Positions 18,293-28,330 of a DNA stretch of 64,000 bases are shown here, piece after piece (the first letter of the stretch is position 1; each line of letters begins with the position of its first letter). The position numbers were made by a program, and so were the translations under genes. This stretch comes from Methylovulum sp. (GTDB lineage: Bacteria; Pseudomonadota; Gammaproteobacteria; Methylococcales; Methylomonadaceae), in NCBI GenBank assembly GCA_030653435.1, contig JAURZI010000025.1, forward strand, positions 1 through 64,000, read 5' to 3'. The notes below the pieces were generated by a model. It saw only the letters and a program-made list of their open reading frames with translations. It did no database searches and was not told where the DNA came from.

Positions 18293-20413
18293 CTAAACCT
18301 CGGAATAAATGCTCGATGCACCCAACCAGCGCTCACAAATCGGCTGTATCGCATCAGGGCATTCGTTAAAAAAATGTTCGCTGACCTGCTGTATCGTCTC
18401 CAGTAATTCGGCATCCCTGGCCAAATCAGCGACTTTAAACTGCATCTGCCCCGTTTGGCGCGTACCCATCACATCACCGGGGCCGCGTAATTGCAAATCC
18501 TTTTCAGCGATGACAAAGCCGTCCGTACTGTCTCTTAATATCCCTAAGCGTTGCCGGGCGGTATCCGATAGAGGTGATTGGTACATTAACAAACAGTAAC
18601 TGTCGCCTTCCCCGCGCCCAACCCGGCCCCGTAATTGATGCAGCTGCGAAAGCCCCAGGCGCTCAGGGTTTTCAATTATCATTAATCCGGCATTGGGCAC
18701 ATCGACCCCCACTTCAATGACAGTCGTAGCAACCAGCAAATCCAGCTGATGCTGCTTGAATGCCTGCATGACCGCGTCTTTTTCGGTGGACTTAAGTCGC
18801 CCATGAATCAAACCTACGCGCACGGCTGGCAAGCTGGCAAGCAATAATTCAGCAGTTTTTTCAGCCGCCTGACATTGCAGGGTTTCTGACTCTTCTATTA
18901 GCGTACAAACCCAATAGACCTGCCTTTTTTTGCCTACCCAGTTATTAATCCTGTCGATAACATCGGCCCGGCGTTCGGCCGGAATCACACTGGTGACGAC
19001 AGGTTTTCTGCCGGGCGGCAGCTCATCAATAATGGATATATCGAGATCTGAATAATTCAGCATCGCCAGGGTACGGGGAATCGGTGTCGCGGTCATGACC
19101 AGTTGATGCGGCCTGAGGCCTGAATGTTGCGCCTTTTCCCTGAGTGCCAGGCGCTGGTGCACGCCAAAGCGGTGCTGCTCATCAATGATGACCAAACCCA
19201 GGCTATGGAACAGCACACTGTCCTGAAACAAGGCATGGGTGCCCATGACGATGCCGGCCTGACCGTCCGTCAATGTTTGCAAGATGGCTGAGCGCGCCTT
19301 GCCCTTGGTTTGTCCGGTCAACAGCATGACGGGTATGGATAAACCGGCAAACCACGTGCAAAAGTTCCGGTAATGCTGTTCCGCCAGTAATTCGGTGGGC
19401 GCCATTAACGCCACCTGATAGCCTGCCGTTATTGCCAGCAATGCCGAATAAGCCGCAACAACCGTCTTGCCCGAACCGACATCCCCTTGTACGAGGCGCA
19501 TCATCGGATGGTTTTGGCGGCAATCGGATTCGATTTCAGCTATCACGCGGCGTTGCGCGTTGGTCAGCTGAAAAGGCAGGCTGTCCAAAAAATCCGTCAT
19601 TTGCCGTTTTGAACCTTTAAATTCAGGCGCCAGCCAAATTCTCGCCTTATGTTTTATGCGCCGCAGGCTTAAATGGTGCGCCAGCAACTCCTCAAACGCC
19701 AGACGTTTCAGCGCCGGTACGCTACCGTTTTGCAAAGCGTCGATGGCAACGGTTTCATCGGGCGCATGCAAGGTCTGTATGGCCTCTGCCAAACTGGGAT
19801 AACGATAACGCTGCAAAATAGGCTGCGGAATCCAGTCGGCCAGCATGGCATCATCTTGTCCGCAGCATGCTAATGCCTGTTTAACCGCCTTACGGACAAC
19901 GCTCTGGCTCAAACCTTCAGTCAGCGGATAAACTGGCGTCAAGCGGTTTTCGATCGGCGCGGATTCCCGATTGGCAATCACCGTGTAATCAGGATGGACC
20001 ATTTCCAACCCGGCAAAACCATAACGCACTTCGGCGAACACCGACAGCCAGGTGTCCGGCTTCAACACCTGTTGCTGGTTGGCGCTAAAGTGAAAAAAAC
20101 GCAACATCATGGAACCGGTCCCGTCGCTGATCCGGCAAACCAGGCTTTTACGGCCTCTAGGCAAAATATCGGTAAATTCGACTTTGCCGCAGACTAATAC
20201 CGTCATGCCGGGAGTTAATGACCCAATTGCATAGATGCGGGTGCGGTCTTCGTAACGGTGCGGCAAATGGAAAATGAGATCACGCAATGTGCGGATACCC
20301 AGTTTTTCCAGGCGGTTTGCCGTTTGGGCACCTATTCCAGTCAAGGTGGTGACCGGCAGATTTTGCGGGGCCATTGGCGGTGTGCTCTGGACGCTTGCTA
20401 TCGTTGACACCAT
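18293..20413 (-). CDS. recG: ATP-dependent DNA helicase RecG
   Basis: This 706-residue helicase regresses stalled replication forks and branch-migrates Holliday junctions. The N-terminal wedge/OB domain begins around residue 60. Superfamily 2 helicase motifs follow: Walker A GDVGSGKT near 315, the DEQH box (IIDEQHRFGVHQR) near 411, MTATPIPRTLA, IEVGVDVPNA and QLRGRVGRG. Length is slightly above the usual 690. It lies between ridA and ubiC on one strand, part of an apparent rpoZ-spoT-ridA-recG-ubiC transcription unit. rpoZ-spoT-recG neighbours are typical of Gammaproteobacteria. Confidence 0.97.
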   Translation of the reverse strand: MVSTIASVQSTPPMAPQNLPVTTLTGIGAQTANRLEKLGIRTLRDLIFHLPHRYEDRTRIYAIGSLTPGMTVLVCGKVEFTDILPRGRKSLVCRISDGTGSMMLRFFHFSANQQQVLKPDTWLSVFAEVRYGFAGLEMVHPDYTVIANRESAPIENRLTPVYPLTEGLSQSVVRKAVKQALACCGQDDAMLADWIPQPILQRYRYPSLAEAIQTLHAPDETVAIDALQNGSVPALKRLAFEELLAHHLSLRRIKHKARIWLAPEFKGSKRQMTDFLDSLPFQLTNAQRRVIAEIESDCRQNHPMMRLVQGDVGSGKTVVAAYSALLAITAGYQVALMAPTELLAEQHYRNFCTWFAGLSIPVMLLTGQTKGKARSAILQTLTDGQAGIVMGTHALFQDSVLFHSLGLVIIDEQHRFGVHQRLALREKAQHSGLRPHQLVMTATPIPRTLAMLNYSDLDISIIDELPPGRKPVVTSVIPAERRADVIDRINNWVGKKRQVYWVCTLIEESETLQCQAAEKTAELLLASLPAVRVGLIHGRLKSTEKDAVMQAFKQHQLDLLVATTVIEVGVDVPNAGLMIIENPERLGLSQLHQLRGRVGRGEGDSYCLLMYQSPLSDTARQRLGILRDSTDGFVIAEKDLQLRGPGDVMGTRQTGQMQFKVADLARDAELLETIQQVSEHFFNECPDAIQPICERWLGASSIYSEV

Positions 20414-20441
20414 GCCGACAGCATGGCGGTAGCGGCTTAAC

Positions 20442-20846
20442 TCAGCAAGCCGGATATTCCTGCGGCGGCAACTGCATCACCGCATCCATTTCCACGGCGG
20501 CGGCTTTAGGCAGCGCAGCCACACCAATCGCAGCACGGGCAGGATAAGGCGGTTGAAAATAGCGCCCCATAATCTCGTTCACTATCGGAAAATGTGCCAA
20601 ATCCGTCAGAAAAACATTCAGTTTGACGATATCGGCAAGTTCTCCGCCAGACGCCTCGGCAACCGCTTTTAAGTTTTCAAACACCTGGGTAATTTGTGCA
20701 GAAATATCGCCGTCAACCAATGTCATGGTTTCAGGAACCAAAGGGATCTGTCCTGAAAGATAAACGGTATGATCGACTTTTACCGCTTGTGAATACGTGC
20801 CTATTGCCTGGGGGGCTTTATCTGTCTGAATAATTTCTTTGACCAT
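20442..20846 (-). CDS. ridA: RidA family reactive enamine/imine deaminase
   Basis: This 134-residue protein of the YjgF/YER057c/UK114 family hydrolyses reactive enamine/imine intermediates from pyridoxal-phosphate enzymes. Conserved blocks are [30 protein letters not shown] and the [15 protein letters not shown] segment with the substrate-binding arginine, ending in VEMDAV. It is likely trimeric and cytoplasmic. It sits between spoT and recG, 28 bases before recG. The last residues (PPQEYPAC) are longer than usual. Confidence 0.95.
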   Translation of the reverse strand: MVKEIIQTDKAPQAIGTYSQAVKVDHTVYLSGQIPLVPETMTLVDGDISAQITQVFENLKAVAEASGGELADIVKLNVFLTDLAHFPIVNEIMGRYFQPPYPARAAIGVAALPKAAAVEMDAVMQLPPQEYPAC

Positions 20847-20963
20847 GCTGTTACCTTATTAGGGACAATTGATTGATAACCGTTCTTCCGCCCAAGCCTA
20901 TTTTTGTGTGCGGCTTAGCCACATTAGACGGGGCAAAAAAAGATCGGCACTATACACTAAACG

Positions 20964-21034
20964 TAAGGCGCAATGCCTTAATTATTAAGCCGGACGGACG
21001 GCTGGGGCATAACCGGAGTTCATCCGCCAGCCGT
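20964..21034 (-). terminator. Hairpins between spoT and ridA
   Basis: An 8-bp inverted repeat (ACGGCTGG 20998-21005 / CCAGCCGT 21027-21034) begins right after the spoT stop, followed downstream by TAAGGC-GCAAT-GCCTTA (20964-20980). Neither has a good T tract on the minus strand, so attenuation or an RNA processing site is as likely as full termination. Confidence 0.3.
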
Positions 21035-23209
21035 TCATGCTTTCATTCGGGTGATTTTCAAGACAATGGACAACTCTTTCAAGCGCCGCATAATCTTGGC
21101 AAGATGCACACGATCTTTAACCGTCAAGATAATCAAATCGACGCAAACCCGTTCATCCTGATCGACAACATGGACATTTTCGATGTTTGAATTAGATTCG
21201 GAAATAGCCGAAGCCACCGTTGCCAACGCGCCGCGTTGATTGAGTATCTCCAGCCTGAGCTCGACAGAAAAATCACCGACAATGTCTTGGCTCCATTCAA
21301 CATCCAGCCAGCTGGTATGCTTATTCCTTAAGACCGTGCGGTTACGGCATTCGTGGTGATGGACAACGATGCCCTTGCCCGGATTGAAAAATCCGATAAT
21401 GGCATCCCCCGGTATAGGGCGGCAACATTTGGCGAGCGTAACGACCATCCCTTCAGTGCCTTTTATGACTAGCGGCGTTTTCTGGATCTGACCATTATCC
21501 TTGTCATTGAGTTTGATATTGGCGCTAATATCATCCTGAGTCGCCTGTTTCGCTATCAGGAAAGGCATTTTATTACCTAGTCCGATGTCTTCAAGCAAGG
21601 CATCCAATGACGGCATGTCCATCACTTTCAGCAAGGCCTGCAAGCGGGGCCCGTCAAGATGGTCCATCTGCACATTCATGGCTTGCAGCTCTTTTTCCAA
21701 TAACCGGCGGCCCAAGCTGATGGCTTCCTGTTGCTTGAAATGTTTCAGGTAATTGCGGATGCTGGAGCGGGCCTTAGCGGTGATGACATAATTCAGCCAC
21801 AACGGGTTGGGCCTGGCCCACACGGCGGTGATCACTTCTACCGTCATGCCGTTTTCCAGCTTGGTTTGCAAGGGTACCAACTGTTTGTCGATTCTCGCCG
21901 ACACGCAGGCATTACCGATATCGGTATGCACCGCATAAGCAAAATCAACAATAGTCGCGCCGCGCGGCAATTTGATAATGCTGCCTTTGGGCGTGAACAC
22001 AAAAACTTCCTGGGGAAACAAATCGACTTTTAAGTTATCGATAAACTCCAGCGAATCACCCGCTGATTTCTGGATTTCCAGCAGATCCCTCACCCATTCA
22101 TTGGCGCGCGCCTTGAATTTTTCGGTCTTGTCATCTTCCGATTTATAGAGCCAATGCGCGGCAATGCCTGACTCCGCCATGCGGTGCATGTCGTGGGTCC
22201 TGATCTGTATTTCAATATTCAGGCCATGCGGGCCTATCAATATGGTATGCAGTGACTGGTAGCCATTGCCCTTGGGTAAGGCAATATAGTCCTTAAACCT
22301 GCCGGGTACTGGCTTGTAAAGGTTGTGGACTAGACCTAGCACCCGATAGCAGGTGTCCACATTGTCGCAGAATATCCTGAAGGCATAGACGTCGAAAACA
22401 GCGGCCAAGGATATTTTTTTATTGTGCATTTTTTGATAAATGCTCCACAGATGTTTCTGTCGGCCTGAAACCTGGCAAGCCAGCCCTGCTTCGTGTAAAC
22501 GGTTTTTTATCGCGCTTTCGATAGTGCCGACAACTTCCCCGCGGTTACCGCGTTTTTTTTTGACGGCGTCCTTTAACACGGCATATCGCCTAGGGTACAT
22601 CGCCTCAAAACTCAAGGTTTCTAGCTTGTGCCTAATGGTGTTCATACCCAGTCGATTGGCTATCGGCGCATAAATATCCAGCGTTTCACGAGCGATACGG
22701 CGTTTTTTTTCCGGCGGCATCACACCTAAGGTTTGCATATTGTGCAAACGGTCGGCAAGCTTGACCAAAATGACCCGTAAATCTTTGCCCATTGCCAGAA
22801 ACATTTTCCGCACATTTTCGGCTTGGGCTTCGGCATGTGATTTACTGTCTATTTTACTCAGCTTGGTGACGCCATCGACAAGCTCGGCAACTTCCACGCT
22901 GAATTTTTCCGCCAGTTCCTTTTTACTGACTGTCGTGTCTTCGATAACATCGTGCAGAATAGCAGCCATAATACCGTTGGCATCCATACGCATTTCAGCA
23001 AGGCTGATAGCAACAGCAATGGGATGACAAATATAGGCTTCGCCGGTCTTACGAACCTGCCCGGCATGGGCAGCCGCACCAAACTCATAAGCACGCACAC
23101 AGTCGTCAACCTGGCTTTGTTCCAGATAGCCGGACAAGCTCTCGCGCAAACGCCGGATCAGTTTATCCTGAGGGCGATCTAGCTCCAATTCGTCGGCTAC
23201 CAGCAGCAT
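21035..23209 (-). CDS. spoT: Bifunctional (p)ppGpp synthetase/hydrolase
   Basis: A RelA/SpoT homologue of about 724 residues. The N-terminal HD hydrolase domain is intact (HPIAVAISLAEM, ILHDVIEDT), so it should break down (p)ppGpp. The synthetase domain follows (GRFKDYIALPKGNGYQSLHT, EIQIRTHDMHRMAESGIAAHW), then TGS (VFVFTPKGSIIKLPRGAT), a zinc-finger-like region (CCRPIPGDAIIGF) and a C-terminal ACT domain. The frame starts with a TTG at 23224 overlapping the rpoZ stop; the first ATG, at 23209, gives an N terminus closer to known SpoT proteins and is preferred. Translation is probably coupled to rpoZ. It controls the stringent response. Confidence 0.95.
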   Translation of the reverse strand: MLLVADELELDRPQDKLIRRLRESLSGYLEQSQVDDCVRAYEFGAAAHAGQVRKTGEAYICHPIAVAISLAEMRMDANGIMAAILHDVIEDTTVSKKELAEKFSVEVAELVDGVTKLSKIDSKSHAEAQAENVRKMFLAMGKDLRVILVKLADRLHNMQTLGVMPPEKKRRIARETLDIYAPIANRLGMNTIRHKLETLSFEAMYPRRYAVLKDAVKKKRGNRGEVVGTIESAIKNRLHEAGLACQVSGRQKHLWSIYQKMHNKKISLAAVFDVYAFRIFCDNVDTCYRVLGLVHNLYKPVPGRFKDYIALPKGNGYQSLHTILIGPHGLNIEIQIRTHDMHRMAESGIAAHWLYKSEDDKTEKFKARANEWVRDLLEIQKSAGDSLEFIDNLKVDLFPQEVFVFTPKGSIIKLPRGATIVDFAYAVHTDIGNACVSARIDKQLVPLQTKLENGMTVEVITAVWARPNPLWLNYVITAKARSSIRNYLKHFKQQEAISLGRRLLEKELQAMNVQMDHLDGPRLQALLKVMDMPSLDALLEDIGLGNKMPFLIAKQATQDDISANIKLNDKDNGQIQKTPLVIKGTEGMVVTLAKCCRPIPGDAIIGFFNPGKGIVVHHHECRNRTVLRNKHTSWLDVEWSQDIVGDFSVELRLEILNQRGALATVASAISESNSNIENVHVVDQDERVCVDLIILTVKDRVHLAKIMRRLKELSIVLKITRMKA

Positions 23210-23220
23210 AACGTCAAAAA

Positions 23221-23460
23221 TCAAAACATCGGCGTGTAATCATGCGTCTCGACCGCACGATGCAGTTGCGTGATGTTTTCCGTGGTCACATGCCCGGCGG
23301 CAATTTCGCGCAAGGCCAGGACAGTGTCCTTATCTTTTCCGCGCGGCAGGAATTCAGTCGCTCCGTGACTCAGTTGACGCGCTCTCGTGCTTGCCAATAA
23401 AACCAGTTTGAAACGATTTTCCACATGCTCCAAACAATCTTCGATAGTGACTCTAGCCAT
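23221..23460 (-). CDS. rpoZ: RNA polymerase omega subunit
   Basis: A 79-residue omega subunit that helps assemble RNA polymerase around beta-prime and contributes to ppGpp binding. [20 protein letters not shown] is the standard N terminus, with ASTRARQL and the [11 protein letters not shown] helix following. An AGGA site lies before the ATG. It is immediately followed by spoT. The gmk gene, usual upstream neighbour in relatives, is absent; pgk lies upstream instead. Confidence 0.97.
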   Translation of the reverse strand: MARVTIEDCLEHVENRFKLVLLASTRARQLSHGATEFLPRGKDKDTVLALREIAAGHVTTENITQLHRAVETHDYTPMF

Positions 23461-23487
23461 TTTTTATCCTAAATAAAACAACAGGGA

Positions 23488-23555
23488 AACCAGCCTGAAC
23501 TGGACGGGCTGGTTGGGAATGCAGTCGAGTAAGGTACGCATCAGGCACCTTACTC
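23488..23555 (-). terminator. Two hairpins between pgk and rpoZ
   Basis: On the minus strand after pgk there is first a 9-bp perfect hairpin (GAGTAAGGT / ACCTTACTC, 23527-23555). Next comes an 8-bp hairpin (AACCAGCC / GGCTGGTT, 23488-23514) followed by a T-rich stretch leading into the rpoZ leader. The second resembles a terminator for pgk transcription; both could also be leader structures for rpoZ. Confidence 0.4.
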
Positions 23556-23668
23556 AACTCTGATAACACCCTAAATCAGGGAACAGATACGCGAGCGTAC
23601 CCGGCCTCTCTCATCAGGGGGATGGCGCAGGAACTGCCAATCGTTGAAGTAATGACTGGCGCAACCCA

Positions 23669-24841
23669 TTACTGCCTTGATTTTAAAATAGCCACCGCCG
23701 GCAATTCCTTGCCTTCAAGAAACTCAAGGAAGGCGCCGCCGCCGGTGGACGTATAAGAGACATCGTCGTTAATGCCGAATTGGTCGATAGCGGCCAAGGT
23801 ATCGCCGCCACCGGCTATCGAAAAGGCGCTACTCTCGGCAATCGCTTTAGCCAACACTTGTGTGCCGTGGCTGAACTGTTCGATTTCAAAGACGCCGACA
23901 GGCCCGTTCCAAACAATAGTGCCTGCGGATTTTAACAATTCGGCATATTGCTTGGCTGTTTCAGGCCCTATATCGAGCACCAAATCATCTTCGGCAATAT
24001 CCGCCACTAACTTGACGGTGGCTACTGCCGTATCTGAAAATTCTTTGCCGCACACGACATCAACCGGTATCGGAATGTCTGAACCTGCGGCTTTTGCGGC
24101 AGCAATCAAGCGTTGCGCTTCTTCGATCAAATCCGGCTCATACAATGATTTGCCGACCGGATAGCCTGCTGCGGCAATAAACGTATTGGCAATGCCGCCA
24201 CCGACTATGAGCTGGTCGACTTTTTCTGACAATGATTTTAATACCGTCAATTTAGTCGACACCTTGGAACCGCCAACGATAGCAACCAAAGGTTTTGCGG
24301 GCGTTTCCAGGGCTTTGCCCAAAGCGTCCAGTTCACTGGCCAGTAACGGGCCTGCACAAACAACCGGCGCAAACTTAGCCACGCTGTGGGTCGACGCTTG
24401 TGCCCTGTGGGCAGTACCGAAAGCATCCATGACAAACACATCACAGAGGGCGGCCATTTTTTGGCCTAATTCATCACTGTTTTTTTCTTCGCCAACATTA
24501 AAACGCACGTTTTCGCAGAGCACGACTTCGCCCGGCACAATGGCCAGTCCATTGATCCAGTCTTTTTCCAACCTGACCGGCTTGCCCAGCAAGCTCGCCA
24601 AACGTTCAGCAACCGGTTTTAATGACGACTCCTCATCATAAACACCTTCAACAGGACGTCCCAGATGCGACAACAAAATCACCGCAGCGCCTGCTGCCAA
24701 GGCTTTTTCAATCGTCGGCACGCTGGCTTGGATACGAAGGTCACTGCTTACTTGGCCGTTTTTTACCGGAACATTAAGATCTTGACGAATTAACACGCGT
24801 TTACCCGCCAAGTCCAGATCAACCATTCTTTGAATCGACAT
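23669..24841 (-). CDS. pgk: Phosphoglycerate kinase
   Basis: This 390-residue glycolytic enzyme interconverts 1,3-bisphosphoglycerate and 3-phosphoglycerate with ADP/ATP. Seen are the N-terminal RQDLNVP substrate motif, [52 protein letters not shown] and the nucleotide-binding GGGDTLAAI near 350. Length is normal. It follows the thioredoxin-like gene by about 48 bases on the same strand. No other glycolytic gene is adjacent. Confidence 0.97.
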   Translation of the reverse strand: MSIQRMVDLDLAGKRVLIRQDLNVPVKNGQVSSDLRIQASVPTIEKALAAGAAVILLSHLGRPVEGVYDEESSLKPVAERLASLLGKPVRLEKDWINGLAIVPGEVVLCENVRFNVGEEKNSDELGQKMAALCDVFVMDAFGTAHRAQASTHSVAKFAPVVCAGPLLASELDALGKALETPAKPLVAIVGGSKVSTKLTVLKSLSEKVDQLIVGGGIANTFIAAAGYPVGKSLYEPDLIEEAQRLIAAAKAAGSDIPIPVDVVCGKEFSDTAVATVKLVADIAEDDLVLDIGPETAKQYAELLKSAGTIVWNGPVGVFEIEQFSHGTQVLAKAIAESSAFSIAGGGDTLAAIDQFGINDDVSYTSTGGGAFLEFLEGKELPAVAILKSRQ

Positions 24842-24889
24842 ATTTCACTCTCTTTAAAGTTGTGTGTATTAAAGTGTTAGCTTAGTTTC

Positions 24890-25444
24890 TCATTGTTTCC
24901 ATTTTATCGAACATCCGATGCTGGGTTGTTGCTCTTGCGGCCCAACACCGGTTGCTGCGATCTGCTTCATGGCCTCGAATAACTCACGACGGGCATCCGC
25001 CGGTGCGGTTTCCTTGCGACTGGCATCCAGACGTCCTCGGTATTGCAACTCAAAGCCTGCATTATAACCAAAAAATTCGGGGGTGCAGACCGCACCATAA
25101 GCCTTTGCGACGGCCTGCGTGTCATCAAGCAAATACGGAAAACTGTAATGGTGCCGCTCTGCCGCCAGCTTCATGTTCTCGAAAGAGTCAGCGGGATATT
25201 CAAGCGTATCGTTGGACATGATGGCAACCGATTCTATCCCCAGATGTTTTAGTTCCAGCGTATCGCGCAGAATCCGCTCATGCACAGCCTGCACATAAGG
25301 ACAATGGTTGCAGATAAACATCACCAACAAACCTTTTTCGCCCATACACTGTTGCAAGCTCCATGTGCGCCCATCAACACCGGGCAGTTCAAAGTCGGGC
25401 GCCCGTTTGCCAAAATCGCAGATTGGCGTCTCCAGTAAAACCAT
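24890..25444 (-). CDS. Thioredoxin-fold (AhpC/TSA-like) protein
   Basis: This 184-residue redoxin has a thioredoxin fold with APDFELPGVDG near the N terminus, a CNHCPYV active site at about 46-52, and SNDTLEYPADSFENM. It belongs to a widespread group of cytoplasmic thioredoxin-like proteins annotated as peroxiredoxin or thiol-disulfide isomerase relatives; the precise substrate is unknown. A GTG at 25453 could start the frame, but AAGGAG lies eight bases before the ATG at 25444, so that start is chosen. It lies between a DedA gene and pgk on one strand. Confidence 0.85.
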   Translation of the reverse strand: MVLLETPICDFGKRAPDFELPGVDGRTWSLQQCMGEKGLLVMFICNHCPYVQAVHERILRDTLELKHLGIESVAIMSNDTLEYPADSFENMKLAAERHHYSFPYLLDDTQAVAKAYGAVCTPEFFGYNAGFELQYRGRLDASRKETAPADARRELFEAMKQIAATGVGPQEQQPSIGCSIKWKQ

Positions 25445-25493
25445 GGTGGTCACTCCTTAATACTAAAGGGATAGATTGCCTGGGGTGGATTGC

Positions 25494-26105
25494 TTATTGT
25501 TGCTGCTTGTGGTGCTTGAAATACCATTTCGCCAACATAACGCATACTACCGCAACGACAGCCAATAAAATACCATACTCGACATGCCTGACCGTTTTAA
25601 GGAGCCGGTCGGCGATATTGCCAAAGTGGTACACTAGCCAAACAATACTTGGCACACTAATCAGGGCAGCCAAACCGTCGTAAAAGAAAAACACCTTAAA
25701 AGGCAAATGCAGTGTGCCTGCGGAAAAGAATGTCGGCGCCCGCAATAGCGGCATAAAACGTGATACAAAAATCACTTTATTGCCGTGTTGATGCAGTTTT
25801 TCTTGTACGGCGGCCAACCTCTCCACGGATAACAAGCGGCTGAACAAGGGTTTCTTGGTGATTTCTTTGCCATATTTCGCACCTAACCAAAAAATAGTGC
25901 TGTCGCCAATCAATACCCCGGCCATACAAACAATAATCATTCCCCATACATTCACTATACCGTAATAAGCCAGCATGCCTGCGACAAATAAGGTAATGTC
26001 TTCAGGGATCGGCAAACCCAATCCACAAGCTAATAAAATACCAAATACTAACAGATAAGGCATGACCCCACTAAAATTGAGCGCGAAACCTAACAAGTCC
26101 TCCAC
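25494..26105 (-). CDS. DedA family inner-membrane protein
   Basis: A 203-residue polytopic membrane protein of the DedA/SNARE-associated family. It has the G-LGLPIPEDI motif near residue 30, GDSTIFWLGAKYG, and the conserved FVSRFMPLLRAPTFFSAGTL stretch with the essential arginine. Family members act in membrane lipid flipping and proton-motive-force homeostasis (undecaprenyl phosphate or phospholipid scrambling). The start is a GTG with a strong GAGGAGGG site about eight bases before it. It may be cotranscribed with the thioredoxin-like gene and pgk. Confidence 0.92.
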   Translation of the reverse strand: MEDLLGFALNFSGVMPYLLVFGILLACGLGLPIPEDITLFVAGMLAYYGIVNVWGMIIVCMAGVLIGDSTIFWLGAKYGKEITKKPLFSRLLSVERLAAVQEKLHQHGNKVIFVSRFMPLLRAPTFFSAGTLHLPFKVFFFYDGLAALISVPSIVWLVYHFGNIADRLLKTVRHVEYGILLAVVAVVCVMLAKWYFKHHKQQQ

Positions 26106-26453
26106 TGTTTAACCCTCCTCTTAAATTATAGTTATTGATACAGCAAAGCTTAAGCTGTACGGCGCCGTAAACTCATCTACAAACACTTTGCCATTTTTAT
26201 TTATGTCTTGTCGTCACTAGATCCACAGTGCCCGCAGGCCGCTAAAAGCCACTGACGCTAAATATAACGTTGCCGGCATAGCTGTTCCATTTACATGGGC
26301 CATATCAAAGAATCTAGCCTGACTGCACACCCCTATGTTGAATTAGGCTGCTTGCCCATCGGCAGGCATTATAGCAAGCTTTGCCGGCATGCCTGTGCAT
26401 TTGCAAGGCACCCGTCAAAATGGCGGTAAATCATTAATGTTTAACGCCACAGC
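26106..26453. other. Intergenic region between pgaD and dedA, no gene seen
   Basis: These 348 bases have no credible reading frame or RNA gene. A perfect 10-bp palindrome AGCTTAAGCT is at 26147-26156, and a small GCTTGC / GCAAGC hairpin at about 26350-26378. The dedA promoter on the minus strand should lie near 26110-26180, but no clear -35/-10 pair could be chosen. No T-tract terminator for the pga genes was recognised. Confidence 0.35.
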
Positions 26454-26930
26454 CTAATGATTTTGCCTTTCGCCGTCGGGTAGGCCGGGTTCGAGATGGA
26501 CAATATTTCCTAGCTCGTCAAAGTAGACAGTAATTAAACTGGAATCCCGGCAACACTGCAATTCATCCCTATTGACCTGATAAAACGCGCATAACTGCCG
26601 GTCATCGACTACCTTGCCGGATGCGGCAAGAAACCGCCGCCGCCGTCTGGCGCGAAAAAAAACCCAGCATAACCAAAGCAGCATCTGAACCAGCAAGGTT
26701 GCCAAGAACATTTTTAATAGCTGCAATAAACTGCTGTAACCGCCAAACCAGCGCATTTCAGCATTCATGGCATAGTCCCCCAGCAACCATTCGCCTAAGG
26801 TCACCAGCGGGATCAACAAATACACCCACATTAACCAGCAAACCGCCCAAACCAGCAAGCTGCCCATACGCTTTTGCAGGCTTTGCAACTGGGGATGGTC
26901 GATAATATAGTCATCGATATAGCTATTCAT
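26454..26930 (-). CDS. pgaD: PgaD-like subunit of poly-beta-1,6-N-acetylglucosamine synthase
   Basis: A 158-residue protein with two strong transmembrane segments (about 22-45 and 70-95) followed by an Arg-rich cytoplasmic start (FRARRRRRFLA) and a soluble tail. In E. coli PgaD joins PgaC to form the synthase, and cyclic di-GMP stabilises the pair. Sequence alone is weak for this family, but size, topology and position directly after pgaC with an ATGA overlap make the call solid. The frame is open to 26963, inside pgaC; the ATG at 26930 (MNSYIDDYII) is the proper start. Confidence 0.85.
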   Translation of the reverse strand: MNSYIDDYIIDHPQLQSLQKRMGSLLVWAVCWLMWVYLLIPLVTLGEWLLGDYAMNAEMRWFGGYSSLLQLLKMFLATLLVQMLLWLCWVFFRARRRRRFLAASGKVVDDRQLCAFYQVNRDELQCCRDSSLITVYFDELGNIVHLEPGLPDGERQNH

Positions 26931-28309
26931 TTTTTGCGTAAGCCCCTGTCCAGCGTGACCCATAAGGCGCGTTGCCCCCGTTTTTTCCTAATCGCCTTAA
27001 TGGAACCGGCAATCGTCGTCCCCACACTCATCAGCCAATAGACGATCGGATACCATATCATCCAGTAATAATAGCGTGCCGTGCCACCGTTACGGTATTC
27101 ATAACGCGAATCAATCGCCAAACTGACACCGAACTGGATCAGGCAGGTCAAGCTCAGCAAGGTGCTGGTCCAGCTTGGGCTCAGATTATGCAGGGATTCG
27201 TAATGGGAACCCGAAAACAGCGACAGCGCCCCGCACAATAAATGTAGCAGAATCAGATAAGCCCATACCGTACTGACCAAACATTCAAGATATAACGCCC
27301 ACATGCCGCGTGATGACCAGCGGAACAACGCCGTAAAATACCGTAGCAGAACTTCAGTGCCGCCTTGCGCCCAGCGCGACCGCTGCCGCCAAAGCCCTTG
27401 CAGCGTTTCCGGCATCAACACCCAGCACAAGGCATTCGGTTCAAAATAAATCGACCAGCCTGCCAGTTGCAGCTTCCAGCTGATATCGATGTCTTCGGTG
27501 ACCATGTCGTTGCTCCAGTAACCGACATCGTGCAACGCGGATTTACGGAACGCGGCAATGACGCCGGAAACCGTGAAGACCCGTCCATAAGACCGTTGCG
27601 CCCGTTTAATCATACCGACAATCGCGGAAAATTCGCCGACCTGGATGCGGCCCAGCAATGTCGACCGGTTGCGGATACGCGGATTGCCGGTCACCGCACC
27701 CACTTTGGGATTATTGAGGAAATGCCGCACCATCCAGGTAATGGCTTCGGGGGCCAGCAGCGCATCGCCGTCTATACAGATTAAAAACTCGCTGTTCGCC
27801 AGCAGCGCCGCAGTACGCAAGCCCATCGCCTTACCCTGATTGGTGTGCAAATTGACGACCCTAAGCTGGCTGTGTCGCGCGGCCAACTCTTGCAGCACAG
27901 CCAAGGTATTGTCTTTGCTGCCGTCATTGATAGCGATGATTTCGATGGTGGGATATTTCTGCTGCAACAAAATTTCCACAGTTTCACGAATGTTCTCGGC
28001 TTCGTTATAACAAGGGATCAAAATAGACACCGGCGGATAATGCGCCAACTCAGGCAAATACCCTGCGTGTTGCCGTGCGCCCCTTTCGAACCGGACATAA
28101 AAAATGATCGCGCCAAACATCCAGACATAAGCCATAAACAACGGATAGAAATAAATAAACCCGTCCATAGCCTCGGCGAATGGCTTCCAGGCTTGCATGA
28201 CGGGCAGCCATTGGGCATCAGATAGCGCAACCCATTCCATTGTGGTCTGGGCCATGGTATTAAGCGTCTCCAGCACTGCTGCGAGCATCTCCTCAAAGAA
28301 CATAATCAT
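26927..28309 (-). CDS. pgaC: Poly-beta-1,6-N-acetylglucosamine synthase glycosyltransferase
   Basis: This 460-residue family 2 glycosyltransferase polymerises UDP-GlcNAc into the biofilm polysaccharide PGA/PNAG. Catalytic motifs are visible: ILIPCYNEAENIRET, IAINDGSKDNT, DGDA near 179, TEDID near 270 and QRSRWAQGG near 311. Membrane helices flank the catalytic domain at both ends. It follows pgaB by 21 bases and overlaps pgaD. E. coli PgaCD is allosterically activated by cyclic di-GMP, so the GGDEF-EAL protein in this window is a possible controller (inference). Confidence 0.95.
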   Translation of the reverse strand: MIMFFEEMLAAVLETLNTMAQTTMEWVALSDAQWLPVMQAWKPFAEAMDGFIYFYPLFMAYVWMFGAIIFYVRFERGARQHAGYLPELAHYPPVSILIPCYNEAENIRETVEILLQQKYPTIEIIAINDGSKDNTLAVLQELAARHSQLRVVNLHTNQGKAMGLRTAALLANSEFLICIDGDALLAPEAITWMVRHFLNNPKVGAVTGNPRIRNRSTLLGRIQVGEFSAIVGMIKRAQRSYGRVFTVSGVIAAFRKSALHDVGYWSNDMVTEDIDISWKLQLAGWSIYFEPNALCWVLMPETLQGLWRQRSRWAQGGTEVLLRYFTALFRWSSRGMWALYLECLVSTVWAYLILLHLLCGALSLFSGSHYESLHNLSPSWTSTLLSLTCLIQFGVSLAIDSRYEYRNGGTARYYYWMIWYPIVYWLMSVGTTIAGSIKAIRKKRGQRALWVTLDRGLRKK

Positions 28310-28330
28310 GACGGCATACTGGGACTCAGG

